This document shows, piece by piece, positions 27,278 to 34,314 of a stretch of DNA of 34,505 bases. The notes beneath the pieces are model-generated. The model did no database searches. It saw only the letters and a list, made by a program, of their open reading frames with translations, and was not told the origin of the DNA. The stretch comes from a bacterium (GTDB lineage: Bacteria; SZUA-79; Acidulodesulfobacterales; Acidulodesulfobacteraceae). Numbering within the stretch: the first letter of the stretch is position 1; each line of letters opens with the position of its first letter. Location: positions 1 through 34,505 of the forward strand of contig JAKAKF010000013.1 in the NCBI GenBank assembly GCA_021813595.1, written 5' to 3'. The position numbers were made by a program, and so were the translations under genes.

Positions 27278-28270
27278 TTAATATATAGGAATATAAATTT
27301 TTTTAATAATTTCGTCATATTCTTTTTTAATATCGCTGTAAACCGTAATGCCGCCGCCGCTTCTGTAAAAATATTCTCCCGCCGTTTTTTCTATAAATCT
27401 TATCATAACAGAACTTTTAAAGGTTTCCCCGTCGTATATGCCGAATACTCCTGTATAGTAGCCCCTTTCTTCCGGTTCGGTTTCCTTTATAATTTCCAAA
27501 GTTTTTCTTTTAGGCGCCCCGCAAATGGAACCTGCAGGAAGCATGCCGCAAAGAATGTCCCCGAACCGCCTATTTAATTCAGGTTTAATTTTGCCTTCAA
27601 TCTCGGAGGTCATCTGCAATAATTCTCCAAAATTTGTTTTAACCGTTTCTATAAAACAAAACCTGTTGACTTTTACGTCTTTGCATACGATATTCAAATC
27701 GTTTCTTAAAAGGTCAACGACCGTTAAATGTTCTGCCCTTTCCTTTTTATCGTTTACAAGAATTTCTTTTGCGTTAGGAATACCGGCGTCTATCGTTCCT
27801 TTAATAGGATAAGTAAAAATCTTTCCGCCGGATATGTTGATAAAAGTTTCGGGGGAAAATAAAACAAATTCTTGAAACGCATTCTTAAAATACAGCTTAT
27901 ATTTAGACCTGCTCTTATGAAATATTTCCTGCAAACCAAGATTAATCTTTACTGGGCTTTTAAAGGTTAAATTTACGAGATACGAATTGCCGGCCTTCTC
28001 ATGTTTAATAACATTATTGAAAGCTTTTTTATAAATTTCGAACGGGACCGGATTTTTTTTAATTCTGAATTCATTTTTATCAAATATATTATCTGCATAT
28101 CCCGTATAATTGTCTGCGCCGTCTATAAAATATTTTATATCGGGGTCTTTCGTCTCCGCTAATTCCATAATAACGGGAAACTTCATCTCGAAATCTACGA
28201 TAAAAAGAAACTTGATTCCGTTTCTCCCGTAATAATTCATTTTTTCTATGAAATTAGAATCTAAAATCAT
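27278..28270 (-). CDS. pabB: Aminodeoxychorismate synthase component I
   Basis: Converts chorismate plus ammonia to 4-amino-4-deoxychorismate in the p-aminobenzoate branch of folate synthesis. The 330 residues comprise mainly the chorismate-binding domain: NSYLVNLTFKSP, FVLFSPETFINI, TYPIKGTID, HLTVVDLLRNDLNIV and GMLPAGSICGAPKRKTLEII. It lacks the N-terminal extension of the longer (about 450-residue) enzymes, as in the short PabB forms. It follows pabC by 42 bp. The glutaminase partner (PabA/TrpG) is not in the window. Confidence 0.92.
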   Translation of the reverse strand: MILDSNFIEKMNYYGRNGIKFLFIVDFEMKFPVIMELAETKDPDIKYFIDGADNYTGYADNIFDKNEFRIKKNPVPFEIYKKAFNNVIKHEKAGNSYLVNLTFKSPVKINLGLQEIFHKSRSKYKLYFKNAFQEFVLFSPETFINISGGKIFTYPIKGTIDAGIPNAKEILVNDKKERAEHLTVVDLLRNDLNIVCKDVKVNRFCFIETVKTNFGELLQMTSEIEGKIKPELNRRFGDILCGMLPAGSICGAPKRKTLEIIKETEPEERGYYTGVFGIYDGETFKSSVMIRFIEKTAGEYFYRSGGGITVYSDIKKEYDEIIKKIYIPIY

Positions 28271-28312
28271 ATTGCGTTAAGATTTGGCAAATCGCGTTTT
28301 ATAGCGAACAAA

Positions 28313-28948
28313 TTAAAATACTACGTTGCGAATATCGATAGTAATATCTTCCGGTTCGAGCATTGCGTTTATTAGGGATATTTTTTGAAAACGGCTCAGG
28401 TCGTAGGTAGAAACCTTTTTTTCTATTATCTCGCCGTTTTCTAAAAGATGGCGTCTTTTCACTCCGTTTAAAAGGTAAGTATCCGGCGTAATCCATTTTT
28501 CTCCGTCAAACAAAATTATATTAGAAAAAGAGGTATCGGTTAACAGGCCGTTTTTTATAAAAAGAACGTCGGAGAAAGCGTCGATTCCCGTTAAGAATGA
28601 ATTTATTAGCGTTCTGTCTTGATATTTGAACTCATAATTAAACGTCTTATACTCTGGAAGAAAAACCTTGTAATCTAAATCGACAACCTTTAATCCTTTG
28701 ATCGTTCTTTTAATATAAGGGGTAATTTCGATATTTTCGATACGGTCGGAATAGGTCAGCCGGCATTTATAAATGCCGGGGTTATATTTGCCGGCTTCAG
28801 GCAAAGAAGAATTGAGGTCTATTGCGGGATTAAAACCGAAAAAATGATTTATAGTATCATTAATTCTCTTATTGTGTCCGCCTATAAGTTCATAATGCCC
28901 GTCGGCTAATTTAATCGTATCGATGAAACGAAGCATAATACAATACAT
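28313..28948 (-). CDS. pabC: Aminotransferase class IV, probable aminodeoxychorismate lyase
   Basis: PLP enzyme expected to release p-aminobenzoate and pyruvate from aminodeoxychorismate. The 211 residues show EFKYQDRTLIN (lysine region for PLP), DVLFIKNGLLTDTSFSNIILF, and WITPDTYLLNGVKRRHLLE, the class IV fold-type pattern. It is shorter than E. coli PabC but like the C-terminal domain of PabB-PabC fusions. The neighbouring pabB on the same strand makes the pathway role very likely. ATG at 28936 (MLRFIDT) is an alternative start; neither has a good ribosome binding site. Confidence 0.87.
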   Translation of the reverse strand: MYCIMLRFIDTIKLADGHYELIGGHNKRINDTINHFFGFNPAIDLNSSLPEAGKYNPGIYKCRLTYSDRIENIEITPYIKRTIKGLKVVDLDYKVFLPEYKTFNYEFKYQDRTLINSFLTGIDAFSDVLFIKNGLLTDTSFSNIILFDGEKWITPDTYLLNGVKRRHLLENGEIIEKKVSTYDLSRFQKISLINAMLEPEDITIDIRNVVF

Positions 28949-29052
28949 TAATAAAATTTTACTAATACGGTTTCGAGTAAAAAATCCGGTAAAAAACTAT
29001 TATACTATAAAAATTAATTTTTTACTTAGGCTTTCAGGCTGTTACCCGCCGC

Positions 29053-29080
29053 TTGAAAAAGCGTCAAATTATGGTAGTAT
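29053..29080 (+). promoter_or_regulatory. Possible promoter of the FAD oxidoreductase gene
   Basis: TTGAAA (29053-29058), 16-base spacer, TAGTAT (29075-29080), about 45 bases before the TTG start at 29126. The divergent gap 28949-29125 holds nothing else I could support. Confidence 0.4.
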
Positions 29081-29125
29081 TAAAATTAAGATAGAGAATA
29101 TATAATTTTAATAAAGAACTCAAAA

Positions 29126-30184
29126 TTGGAAAATCAAAAAAATATCGCAGGAGCCGGACCAGCCGGTTTAACGGCGGCAATAGTTCTGGCAAAACATGGA
29201 TATAAGCCTACGGTTTATGAAATGTCGCCGGATGTCGGACATAGGATGAACGGCGATTTTCAAGGCTTGGAAAATTGGAGCGGAGATAAAGACATAGTTG
29301 CGCTTCTTAGGGAATTAGGAATAGATATTAATTTTTTATGTATTCCTTATTATGAAGGCGATATATACGCTCCAAAAATGGCTCCGCTTAAAATAAAATC
29401 CGAAAGGCCCGTTTTTTATCTTGTAAAAAGAGGCGGGGGCGACGATTCTTTCGATGCGGGACTTAAGAAGCAAGCCGTTTGTCTGGGAGTCGAAATAGTT
29501 TTTAACCGCCGCATCGAATCTTTCGAAGAAAAAACTATAATAGCCGAAGGTCCAAAGCGGGCGGATTTTATAGCGGCGGGCATAACATTCCATACCGAAA
29601 CGAATGACTGCGCGGCCGTGATTTTTAACGATGAAATCGCGCCTAAGGGCTATGCATATCTCCTTATAAATAAAGGTTTCGGCACAATGGCTTCGGTTAT
29701 TTATAAAGATTTTAAAAATACAAAAAAATATTTTAAAAATTTGCTTAATTTTTTCCAAAACGAAAAATATATCGATATTCAAAACGAAAAAAGATTCGGC
29801 GGATTCGGAAATTTTTTCATTAGAAATACCAACGCATTCGATAAAAAAATATATATAGGCGAATCGGCCGGATTTCAAGATTACCTCTGGGGGTTCGGGT
29901 TAAGATATTCGGTTTTATCAGGATATCTGGCCGCTATGAGTATAATAAGAGGCTCGGATTATGATTCCCTCTGGAAAAAAGAGATTAAACCGATGCTGGA
30001 AACATCGCTCGTAAACAGGTATCTGATAGAAAAATTCGGAAACTTCGGGTATAGATACTTAGCAAAAAAATTTGCCGAGGGCGACCCGTGTAATTTTCTT
30101 AATCGAAATTATAAGCCGTCTTTCTTGAAAAGCTTAATTTTACCTATTGCAAAAAGCAGGCATAAAATCTATGAAAATATATAA
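29126..30184 (+). CDS. FAD-dependent oxidoreductase (geranylgeranyl-reductase-like)
   Basis: 352 residues with the dinucleotide motif GAGPAGLTAAIVLAKHGYKPTVYE at the very N terminus, a central beta-rich domain, and IYIGESAGFQDYLWGFGLRYSV, the second FAD contact (GDAAG type, here GESAG). The C-terminal third is basic. This layout fits the geranylgeranyl reductase and related flavoprotein families, which reduce isoprenoid double bonds or act on aromatic substrates; the substrate is unknown. The start is TTG with no visible ribosome binding site. Its end overlaps the next gene by 14 bp, so they are coupled. Confidence 0.85.
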   Translation: MENQKNIAGAGPAGLTAAIVLAKHGYKPTVYEMSPDVGHRMNGDFQGLENWSGDKDIVALLRELGIDINFLCIPYYEGDIYAPKMAPLKIKSERPVFYLVKRGGGDDSFDAGLKKQAVCLGVEIVFNRRIESFEEKTIIAEGPKRADFIAAGITFHTETNDCAAVIFNDEIAPKGYAYLLINKGFGTMASVIYKDFKNTKKYFKNLLNFFQNEKYIDIQNEKRFGGFGNFFIRNTNAFDKKIYIGESAGFQDYLWGFGLRYSVLSGYLAAMSIIRGSDYDSLWKKEIKPMLETSLVNRYLIEKFGNFGYRYLAKKFAEGDPCNFLNRNYKPSFLKSLILPIAKSRHKIYENI

Positions 30185-30566
30185 TTTTCCGGTAAAAACC
30201 GGCAAAAGAAGCGAATTATTAGACATTACGAAAATCGTTGAAGATTTTATTTTTAAATCCGGCAGCGACGACGGACTTTGCCTGGTCTATTCGCCTCACA
30301 CTACAACCGCCGTTATTATCAACGAAGCATACGACCCCGACGTCGCTTTCGATATAAACCGTTTTTTAGATAATCTGGCGCCTAAAAACAATAATTACCG
30401 CCACGCCGAAGGAAATTCCGACGCGCATATAAAAGCGGCGATAATAGGCAATTCAAGGATATTGTCTTATTCCGGCAATAAGCTGAATCTCGGAAGATGG
30501 GAAGGAATTTTCCTTTGCGAATTTGACGGGCCAAGGCAGAGAAATATTAACTTAATTTTAATTTAA
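30171..30566 (+). CDS. YjbQ family protein (UPF0047)
   Basis: 131 residues starting MKIYNFPVKTG. The family motifs are present: LVYSPHTTTAVIINEAYDPDV, YRHAEGNSDAHIKAAIIG, and GRWEGIFLCEFDGPRQRNI, with the conserved histidines. Members have weak thiamine-phosphate synthase activity and probably bind metal; the physiological role is unclear. The ATG at 30171 lies inside the end of the flavoprotein gene. An upstream in-frame start at 30147 would add residues that are not part of the family. Confidence 0.92.
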   Translation: MKIYNFPVKTGKRSELLDITKIVEDFIFKSGSDDGLCLVYSPHTTTAVIINEAYDPDVAFDINRFLDNLAPKNNNYRHAEGNSDAHIKAAIIGNSRILSYSGNKLNLGRWEGIFLCEFDGPRQRNINLILI

Positions 30567-30817
30567 AAATAATTAAATGATAAAACAACCCATAAAAAGG
30601 TTTATTATGGAATGATAATATATATCTTATAAAATACTTCAAAACAAACATTAAACTCAAAATAACTTCTTAACCGTTTTTTTAATAAATGGAAGAAAGG
30701 TTAGGGAGTATTGTGCTGTCCAAATCTTCTCAAAATGAAGAATTGTTAAAAGAATGTTTTTTAATCTCAAAAATTACCTAAAGAATTTAAATAAATTAAA
30801 TTAGAAAACTAATCTTA

Positions 30818-31564
30818 ATGCATTTTACATCTATACCGATATTTGACTTAATAGCCGGCATTTTTGTCGTTCTCTTCGCATTCTTCGTCAGGGCGACGAT
30901 AGGTTTCGGCTCAGGTTTAATATCGGTTTCGTTTTTAACTATACTGCTTCCCATAAGAATTACAGTTCCCGCCGTTTTTATACTTGATTTTATCGGAAGC
31001 ATAATTCTGGGCGCATACGACCTTAAAGAAGTAAAATGGAACGACCTTTCGTATTTACTTCCTTCAACCGTTTTAGGGCTTTTGCTTGGAGCTTACGTAT
31101 TAAAATATGCAGACCCGCAAAAACTAACAATTTTTCTCGGCATTTTTATTATAATGTATATAATATATGCTTTAAAAGTAAAACAGGACAAAATGCCTTA
31201 CGTTAAAAACGCTATAGGGGCGCCTTTGGGTTTTTTAGGAGGTTTTATAGGCAGTTTATACGGCGGCGGCGGTCCGCCTATCGTCGCCTACCTTCAAATG
31301 AAACACCACGACAAACGCACGTTCAGGGCAACGTTTCAGATAGTCGCAATTACCGACAGCATAGTAAGGGCGGCTATTTATTTATCGTTCGGACTTATAA
31401 CCATAAAAGTCTTAAAATTTTCCGGCTTATTAATACCTTCTTTGCTTATCGGTTTATTTTTCGGAAATAAGATGCATTTTAAAATAAATCAAAAAACTTT
31501 TTACTATTCGGTATTGATAATTTTATCTTTAGCCGCTATAGGTTTAATAATACATTCACTTTAA
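30818..31564 (+). CDS. TSUP-family permease (TauE/SafE type)
   Basis: 248-residue membrane protein with about seven or eight hydrophobic segments and the two internal repeat signatures: RATIGFGSGLISVSFLTILLP and FIGSLYGGGGPPIVAYLQMKH. TSUP proteins export or import sulfite, sulfoacetate and other organosulfur anions; the substrate is not predictable. There is no good ribosome binding site before the ATG. The preceding 250-bp gap (30567-30817) is AT-rich and contains only a 30-codon frame (30689-30781) that I did not accept as a gene. Confidence 0.9.
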   Translation: MHFTSIPIFDLIAGIFVVLFAFFVRATIGFGSGLISVSFLTILLPIRITVPAVFILDFIGSIILGAYDLKEVKWNDLSYLLPSTVLGLLLGAYVLKYADPQKLTIFLGIFIIMYIIYALKVKQDKMPYVKNAIGAPLGFLGGFIGSLYGGGGPPIVAYLQMKHHDKRTFRATFQIVAITDSIVRAAIYLSFGLITIKVLKFSGLLIPSLLIGLFFGNKMHFKINQKTFYYSVLIILSLAAIGLIIHSL

Positions 31565-31583
31565 TTTTTTAATTCATCTTTAT

Positions 31584-32348
31584 CTAACTTTTATAAATCG
31601 CTCCGTAATAAATTTCTTCTACGATATTGTTAATAGAAGTTCCTATTATCTTTTGAAAAAAAGGCTTTTTTATCCCCAGTCTGACGGCTTTATCGGGGTC
31701 GGCATTAACGGTTTTGCATAACTCTTCAAGCGCATCGTCAAATCCCGACACCTTATCTATTAATTTTAACGCTATAGATTTTTTTGAAGAAAATAGTTCT
31801 CCTGTCGCTATTTTAAGGACTTCATCTTTTGGAATCTCCCTTCCCTCCGAAACTATTTCAATAAAACGATCGTAAATTTCGGCCTGAAGTTCGCTTATGC
31901 TTTCCCTTTCCTCTTCCGTATAATTTCTGGTAAAAAGCCACATATCTTTACGGCTGCCTTTTTTAACGACTTCATAGCCTATTCCTATTTTTTCTAATAT
32001 TTCTTTAAGCACCGGTTTAACGCTTATAACGCCTATTGAGCCGATTAGCGCAGTTGACGGAGCATACAATTTTTCCAATCCGCATGCTATCATATAACCG
32101 CCCGAAGCCGCAACCTCGAGATATCCGTATATTACCTTGCCTTTATCTCTGAGCCTTTTTATTGCTAAAAACAGCAGTTCAGAGTGAATAGCGCTGCCTC
32201 CCGGACTGTCTATAACGAACATAACTCCTTTTACGGATTTCATTTTTTCAAGTTTTTTCAAAAGTTTAATATAAGGCAAAACGCTTTGCGCGGTTATAGC
32301 GCCGGAAAAACGAACTATCGCCGCTTTATTCCTGTTAAATATCGACAT
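31584..32348 (-). CDS. sppA: S49 family peptidase (SppA-like)
   Basis: Signal-peptide peptidase type serine protease using a Ser-Lys dyad. Visible blocks are KAAIVRFSGAI, GVMFVIDSPGGSAIHSELL, GYLEVAASGGYMIACG with the nucleophile Ser, ALIGSIGVISVKPVLKE, and VVKKGSRKDMWLF with the likely catalytic Lys. No transmembrane anchor is evident. The start chosen is ATG 32348 (MSIFNRNKAAIV), which has GGAG upstream at somewhat long spacing; in-frame ATGs at 32384 and 32414 would add 12 or 22 residues. About 254 residues is in the range of the short cytoplasmic or archaeal-type SppA. It is convergent with the TSUP gene, 19 bp away. Confidence 0.9.
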   Translation of the reverse strand: MSIFNRNKAAIVRFSGAITAQSVLPYIKLLKKLEKMKSVKGVMFVIDSPGGSAIHSELLFLAIKRLRDKGKVIYGYLEVAASGGYMIACGLEKLYAPSTALIGSIGVISVKPVLKEILEKIGIGYEVVKKGSRKDMWLFTRNYTEEERESISELQAEIYDRFIEIVSEGREIPKDEVLKIATGELFSSKKSIALKLIDKVSGFDDALEELCKTVNADPDKAVRLGIKKPFFQKIIGTSINNIVEEIYYGAIYKS

Positions 32349-32482
32349 AATGTTATTCGCTCCAATTTTCAAAATTTTTTTCATTATATTACAGATTTTG
32401 TATATAAGCAACAATGCACGGTTTCACAAAATAATTTAACATTTAAATCAAAGTGGAATATAATAAATAAAGGCGGATAATT

Positions 32483-32881
32483 ATGAAAGAATTTTATTCT
32501 ATCGCTATTTCAACGGTATATATAGTGCATTTGCTTTACGCGCTTATAATTGTAATCGGGTTTTTTCTTATAATTGCGGGTTTTTTTGCGCGTTGGAAAT
32601 GGGTAAGAAATTTTACTTTCAGGTTAATTCATCTTTCAATGATTGGAATTGTGGCTTTTGAATCCGTCTTTAATATCGAATGTCCGCTGACTTGGCTTGA
32701 ATATAAGCTTATGTCTTTAGACCATATGCGGCATAGTTCTATGCCGTTTATTGCCGGAATGGTTAATAAAGTTTTATATTATAATTTTCCTATATGGATG
32801 TTTAATGCGATATATATAGCGCTCGGCATAACCGTTTTTATCGTTTGGTTTACGATACCTCCGGTTCGACAAAAAAAATAA
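32483..32881 (+). CDS. DUF2784 family membrane protein
   Basis: 132 residues with about four hydrophobic segments. The signature is the segment after the second helix: FNIECPLTWLEYKL, then FIAGMVNKVLYYNFPIWMFNAIYIA. The family's function is unknown. The start ATG follows AAAGGCGGATAATT. It stands alone between divergent and convergent neighbours. Confidence 0.87.
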   Translation: MKEFYSIAISTVYIVHLLYALIIVIGFFLIIAGFFARWKWVRNFTFRLIHLSMIGIVAFESVFNIECPLTWLEYKLMSLDHMRHSSMPFIAGMVNKVLYYNFPIWMFNAIYIALGITVFIVWFTIPPVRQKK

Positions 32882-32889
32882 AATTTTTT

Positions 32890-33147
32890 TTATTTAATGA
32901 GTTTTCCCTTCATCTCTTCTACATCTCTTGCTGCCACCTTCCACCACCAGTTAAAAACCGCAATTTTATCGTTTAATTCTTTTACTTTATTTTCAATATA
33001 AGTTCCTTTTCCGGAATTTTCAAAAAGTTTTTTTACTTCTCCGTCATAACCGTATATTTCTTCAAGATATTCTTTAATATTGTCTATTTCTATCAGTAAA
33101 CTCTGTATAGTATCTTGAAATTCTTCGTTCATTTTTTTGCTCTGCAT
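32890..33147 (-). CDS. Small coiled-coil protein of unknown function
   Basis: 85 residues beginning MQSKKMNEEFQDTIQSLL, mostly amphipathic helix with leucine/isoleucine heptad-like spacing and a Trp-rich patch FNWWWKVAARDVEEMKGKL near the C terminus. No cysteine, signal peptide or membrane helix. TGGAGGTGCAATT precedes the ATG, so it is a convincing small gene. It lies 78 bp downstream of the MerT-like gene on the same strand, with an AT-rich hairpin at 33205-33230 between them, and may belong to the same transcript. I do not recognise the family. Confidence 0.75.
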   Translation of the reverse strand: MQSKKMNEEFQDTIQSLLIEIDNIKEYLEEIYGYDGEVKKLFENSGKGTYIENKVKELNDKIAVFNWWWKVAARDVEEMKGKLIK

Positions 33148-33204
33148 AATTGCACCTCCATTAATTTAGCTAAATCATTCCTTATGCTTTATTGACGCTT
33201 TATA

Positions 33205-33230
33205 TGTAAATAAAAGTATTTTTATTTACA
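33205..33230. repeat. AT-rich hairpin after the MerT-like gene
   Basis: 11-bp arms TGTAAATAAAA (33205-33215) and TTTTATTTACA (33220-33230) overlap the MerT-like stop. The stem has few G-C pairs and no clean T-run on the minus strand, so it is at best a weak terminator or RNA-stability element. Confidence 0.4.
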
Positions 33231-33687
33231 ACTGCGGCCAAGCCGTAAAAATCTGACCGCTGTCAACATACAAATATATAAAAATGCCGACCGTTATCAA
33301 AACAGATGAGAAAAAAACTATTTTGCTAAAATTAAAAGAGCCTGCCGAAGTCTCGCAATCACAGGTTTCACCGTTAGCGCTTTCTTCGATATCCGACGCT
33401 TTTTTTCCTTGAAAAGATATTTTCGGCATTACATAAATAAATAAAAACGATAAAAGAATGCCTATAATATTTAATAACAAAAAGTAGTTTCTATAAGGCG
33501 CAATTGCACCAAGAAAAGATGCGGTAGATCCCAATACCCCGCCGGTGCTTGCGCCGACTCCAAGTATGCTGAAAACTAACGGTCCCCAACAGCAAACTCC
33601 GCCTAAAATTGCAAAAATTCCGGCTGAAAAAGATGTTGCGCTTGAACTTACTCCGTTAATTGAATTTGATAATTTTTTTGTTTTCAC
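33226..33687 (-). CDS. MerT-like mercuric ion transport protein
   Basis: 153 residues with three hydrophobic segments. The first carries the vicinal pair GGVCCWGPLVF (Cys32-Cys33), followed by the SILGVGASTGG and LGAIAPYRNYFLLLNI stretches, closely matching MerT of mercury operons (CC-x-GP then EPYRP-like). A second pair, Cys109 and Cys111 (ETCDCE), lies between helices two and three, where MerT has its cytoplasmic pair. MerT takes Hg2+ from MerP and moves it inward. The start is GTG at 33687 behind CAGGAGGATATC; an in-frame TTG at 33717 lacks such a site. It follows the MerP-like gene in the same transcript. No merA or merR is visible here. Confidence 0.85.
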   Translation of the reverse strand: MKTKKLSNSINGVSSSATSFSAGIFAILGGVCCWGPLVFSILGVGASTGGVLGSTASFLGAIAPYRNYFLLLNIIGILLSFLFIYVMPKISFQGKKASDIEESANGETCDCETSAGSFNFSKIVFFSSVLITVGIFIYLYVDSGQIFTAWPQL

Positions 33688-33745
33688 GATATCCTCCTGC
33701 AATAGCAAGTTAATCAATGTATTACGCTTAAACTAATGCTAATAT

Positions 33746-34132
33746 TTATTTTATATAGCGCGCGCTGTAATGAAACATAGCGTTCGATGCGCCGTCTATC
33801 GCTTTTATAAATATTTTTGGGGATATGTTTCCTTTAAACTTTACTATAGCCTCTTGATTTTGCATATCAATCTTTACGTTATCGACTCCTTTAATCTTGT
33901 ATAACGCGTTTTGAATATTCGTTAAGCAAAAAGTGTCGCCGCAGACAAGCCCGTAAACCTTAAATCTGTCGGTATGAACAATATTTGAACTATTAAAATC
34001 CGTAAGATTTAAGTTCTTTGAATCGTAATTCTTTTGATAAACAAATGCAGATGCCGTTAATATTAATGCTGTAAAAATCAAAATTGCTAAAATACCTCCG
34101 GTAAATTTTTTCTTATTTAAATAGTTTTTCAT
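33746..34132 (-). CDS. MerP-like heavy-metal-associated domain protein with unusual cysteine spacing
   Basis: 128 residues: a basic N terminus and one membrane helix (about 11-32), then a single HMA-like domain (about 57-120) with the pattern VYGLVCGDTFCLTNIQNAL and VDNVKIDMQNQEAIVKFKG. In MerP and other HMA domains the metal site is CxxC; here the cysteines are Cys64 and Cys69 (CGDTFC, CX4C), so the second aligns and the first is shifted by two. It probably binds Hg2+ or a similar soft metal at the outer face of the membrane and hands it to the MerT-like protein. GGAGGTTTTTTT precedes the ATG. It is the first gene after a MerR-type promoter. Confidence 0.8.
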   Translation of the reverse strand: MKNYLNKKKFTGGILAILIFTALILTASAFVYQKNYDSKNLNLTDFNSSNIVHTDRFKVYGLVCGDTFCLTNIQNALYKIKGVDNVKIDMQNQEAIVKFKGNISPKIFIKAIDGASNAMFHYSARYIK

Positions 34133-34194
34133 AAAAAAACCTCCATTTTTAATTTATTAAATTTTAAAATTTTTATACATCGCCGACTATTTAT

Positions 34195-34226
34195 ATTTTA
34201 CACCTTATACTTAGGTATAATGTCAA
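34195..34226 (-). promoter_or_regulatory. MerR-type promoter of the merP/merT-like genes
   Basis: On the minus strand: TTGACA (34226-34221), a 20-base spacer, then TAAAAT (34200-34195). The spacer contains the dyad ACCT-n7-AGGT (34202-34216). Over-long 19-20-base spacers with a central dyad are the hallmark of promoters controlled by MerR-family metal regulators. No merR gene is in the window. Transcription would start near 34188, about 55 bases before the MerP-like ATG. Confidence 0.6.
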
Positions 34227-34314
34227 GTTTTTTTTGCAGGCGCCTTGGGATTTTTTATAGAAGAAATATTTGAAGAGTTTAGTTTAATTACTATGTATTT
34301 TTTAGAGATAGTAT

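Noticed and set aside
28760..28779. Perfect 20-bp palindrome CCGGCATTTATAAATGCCGG
   Set aside because: Lies inside pabC coding sequence and shares only a short core with the intergenic palindromes; may be chance.
29336..29878. Minus-strand open frame of 180 codons
   Set aside because: Antisense to the FAD oxidoreductase, which has clear motifs; no promoter or ribosome binding site for the antisense frame.
30689..30781. 30-codon plus-strand frame in the gap before the TSUP gene
   Set aside because: No ribosome binding site, no recognisable family, and too short to separate from chance; possibly the remnant of a lost gene.
34231..34260. AGGCGCCT palindrome with a nearby T-run downstream of the hgcB-like gene
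   Set aside because: No loop to form a stable hairpin, and the T-run is on the wrong side for a minus-strand terminator.
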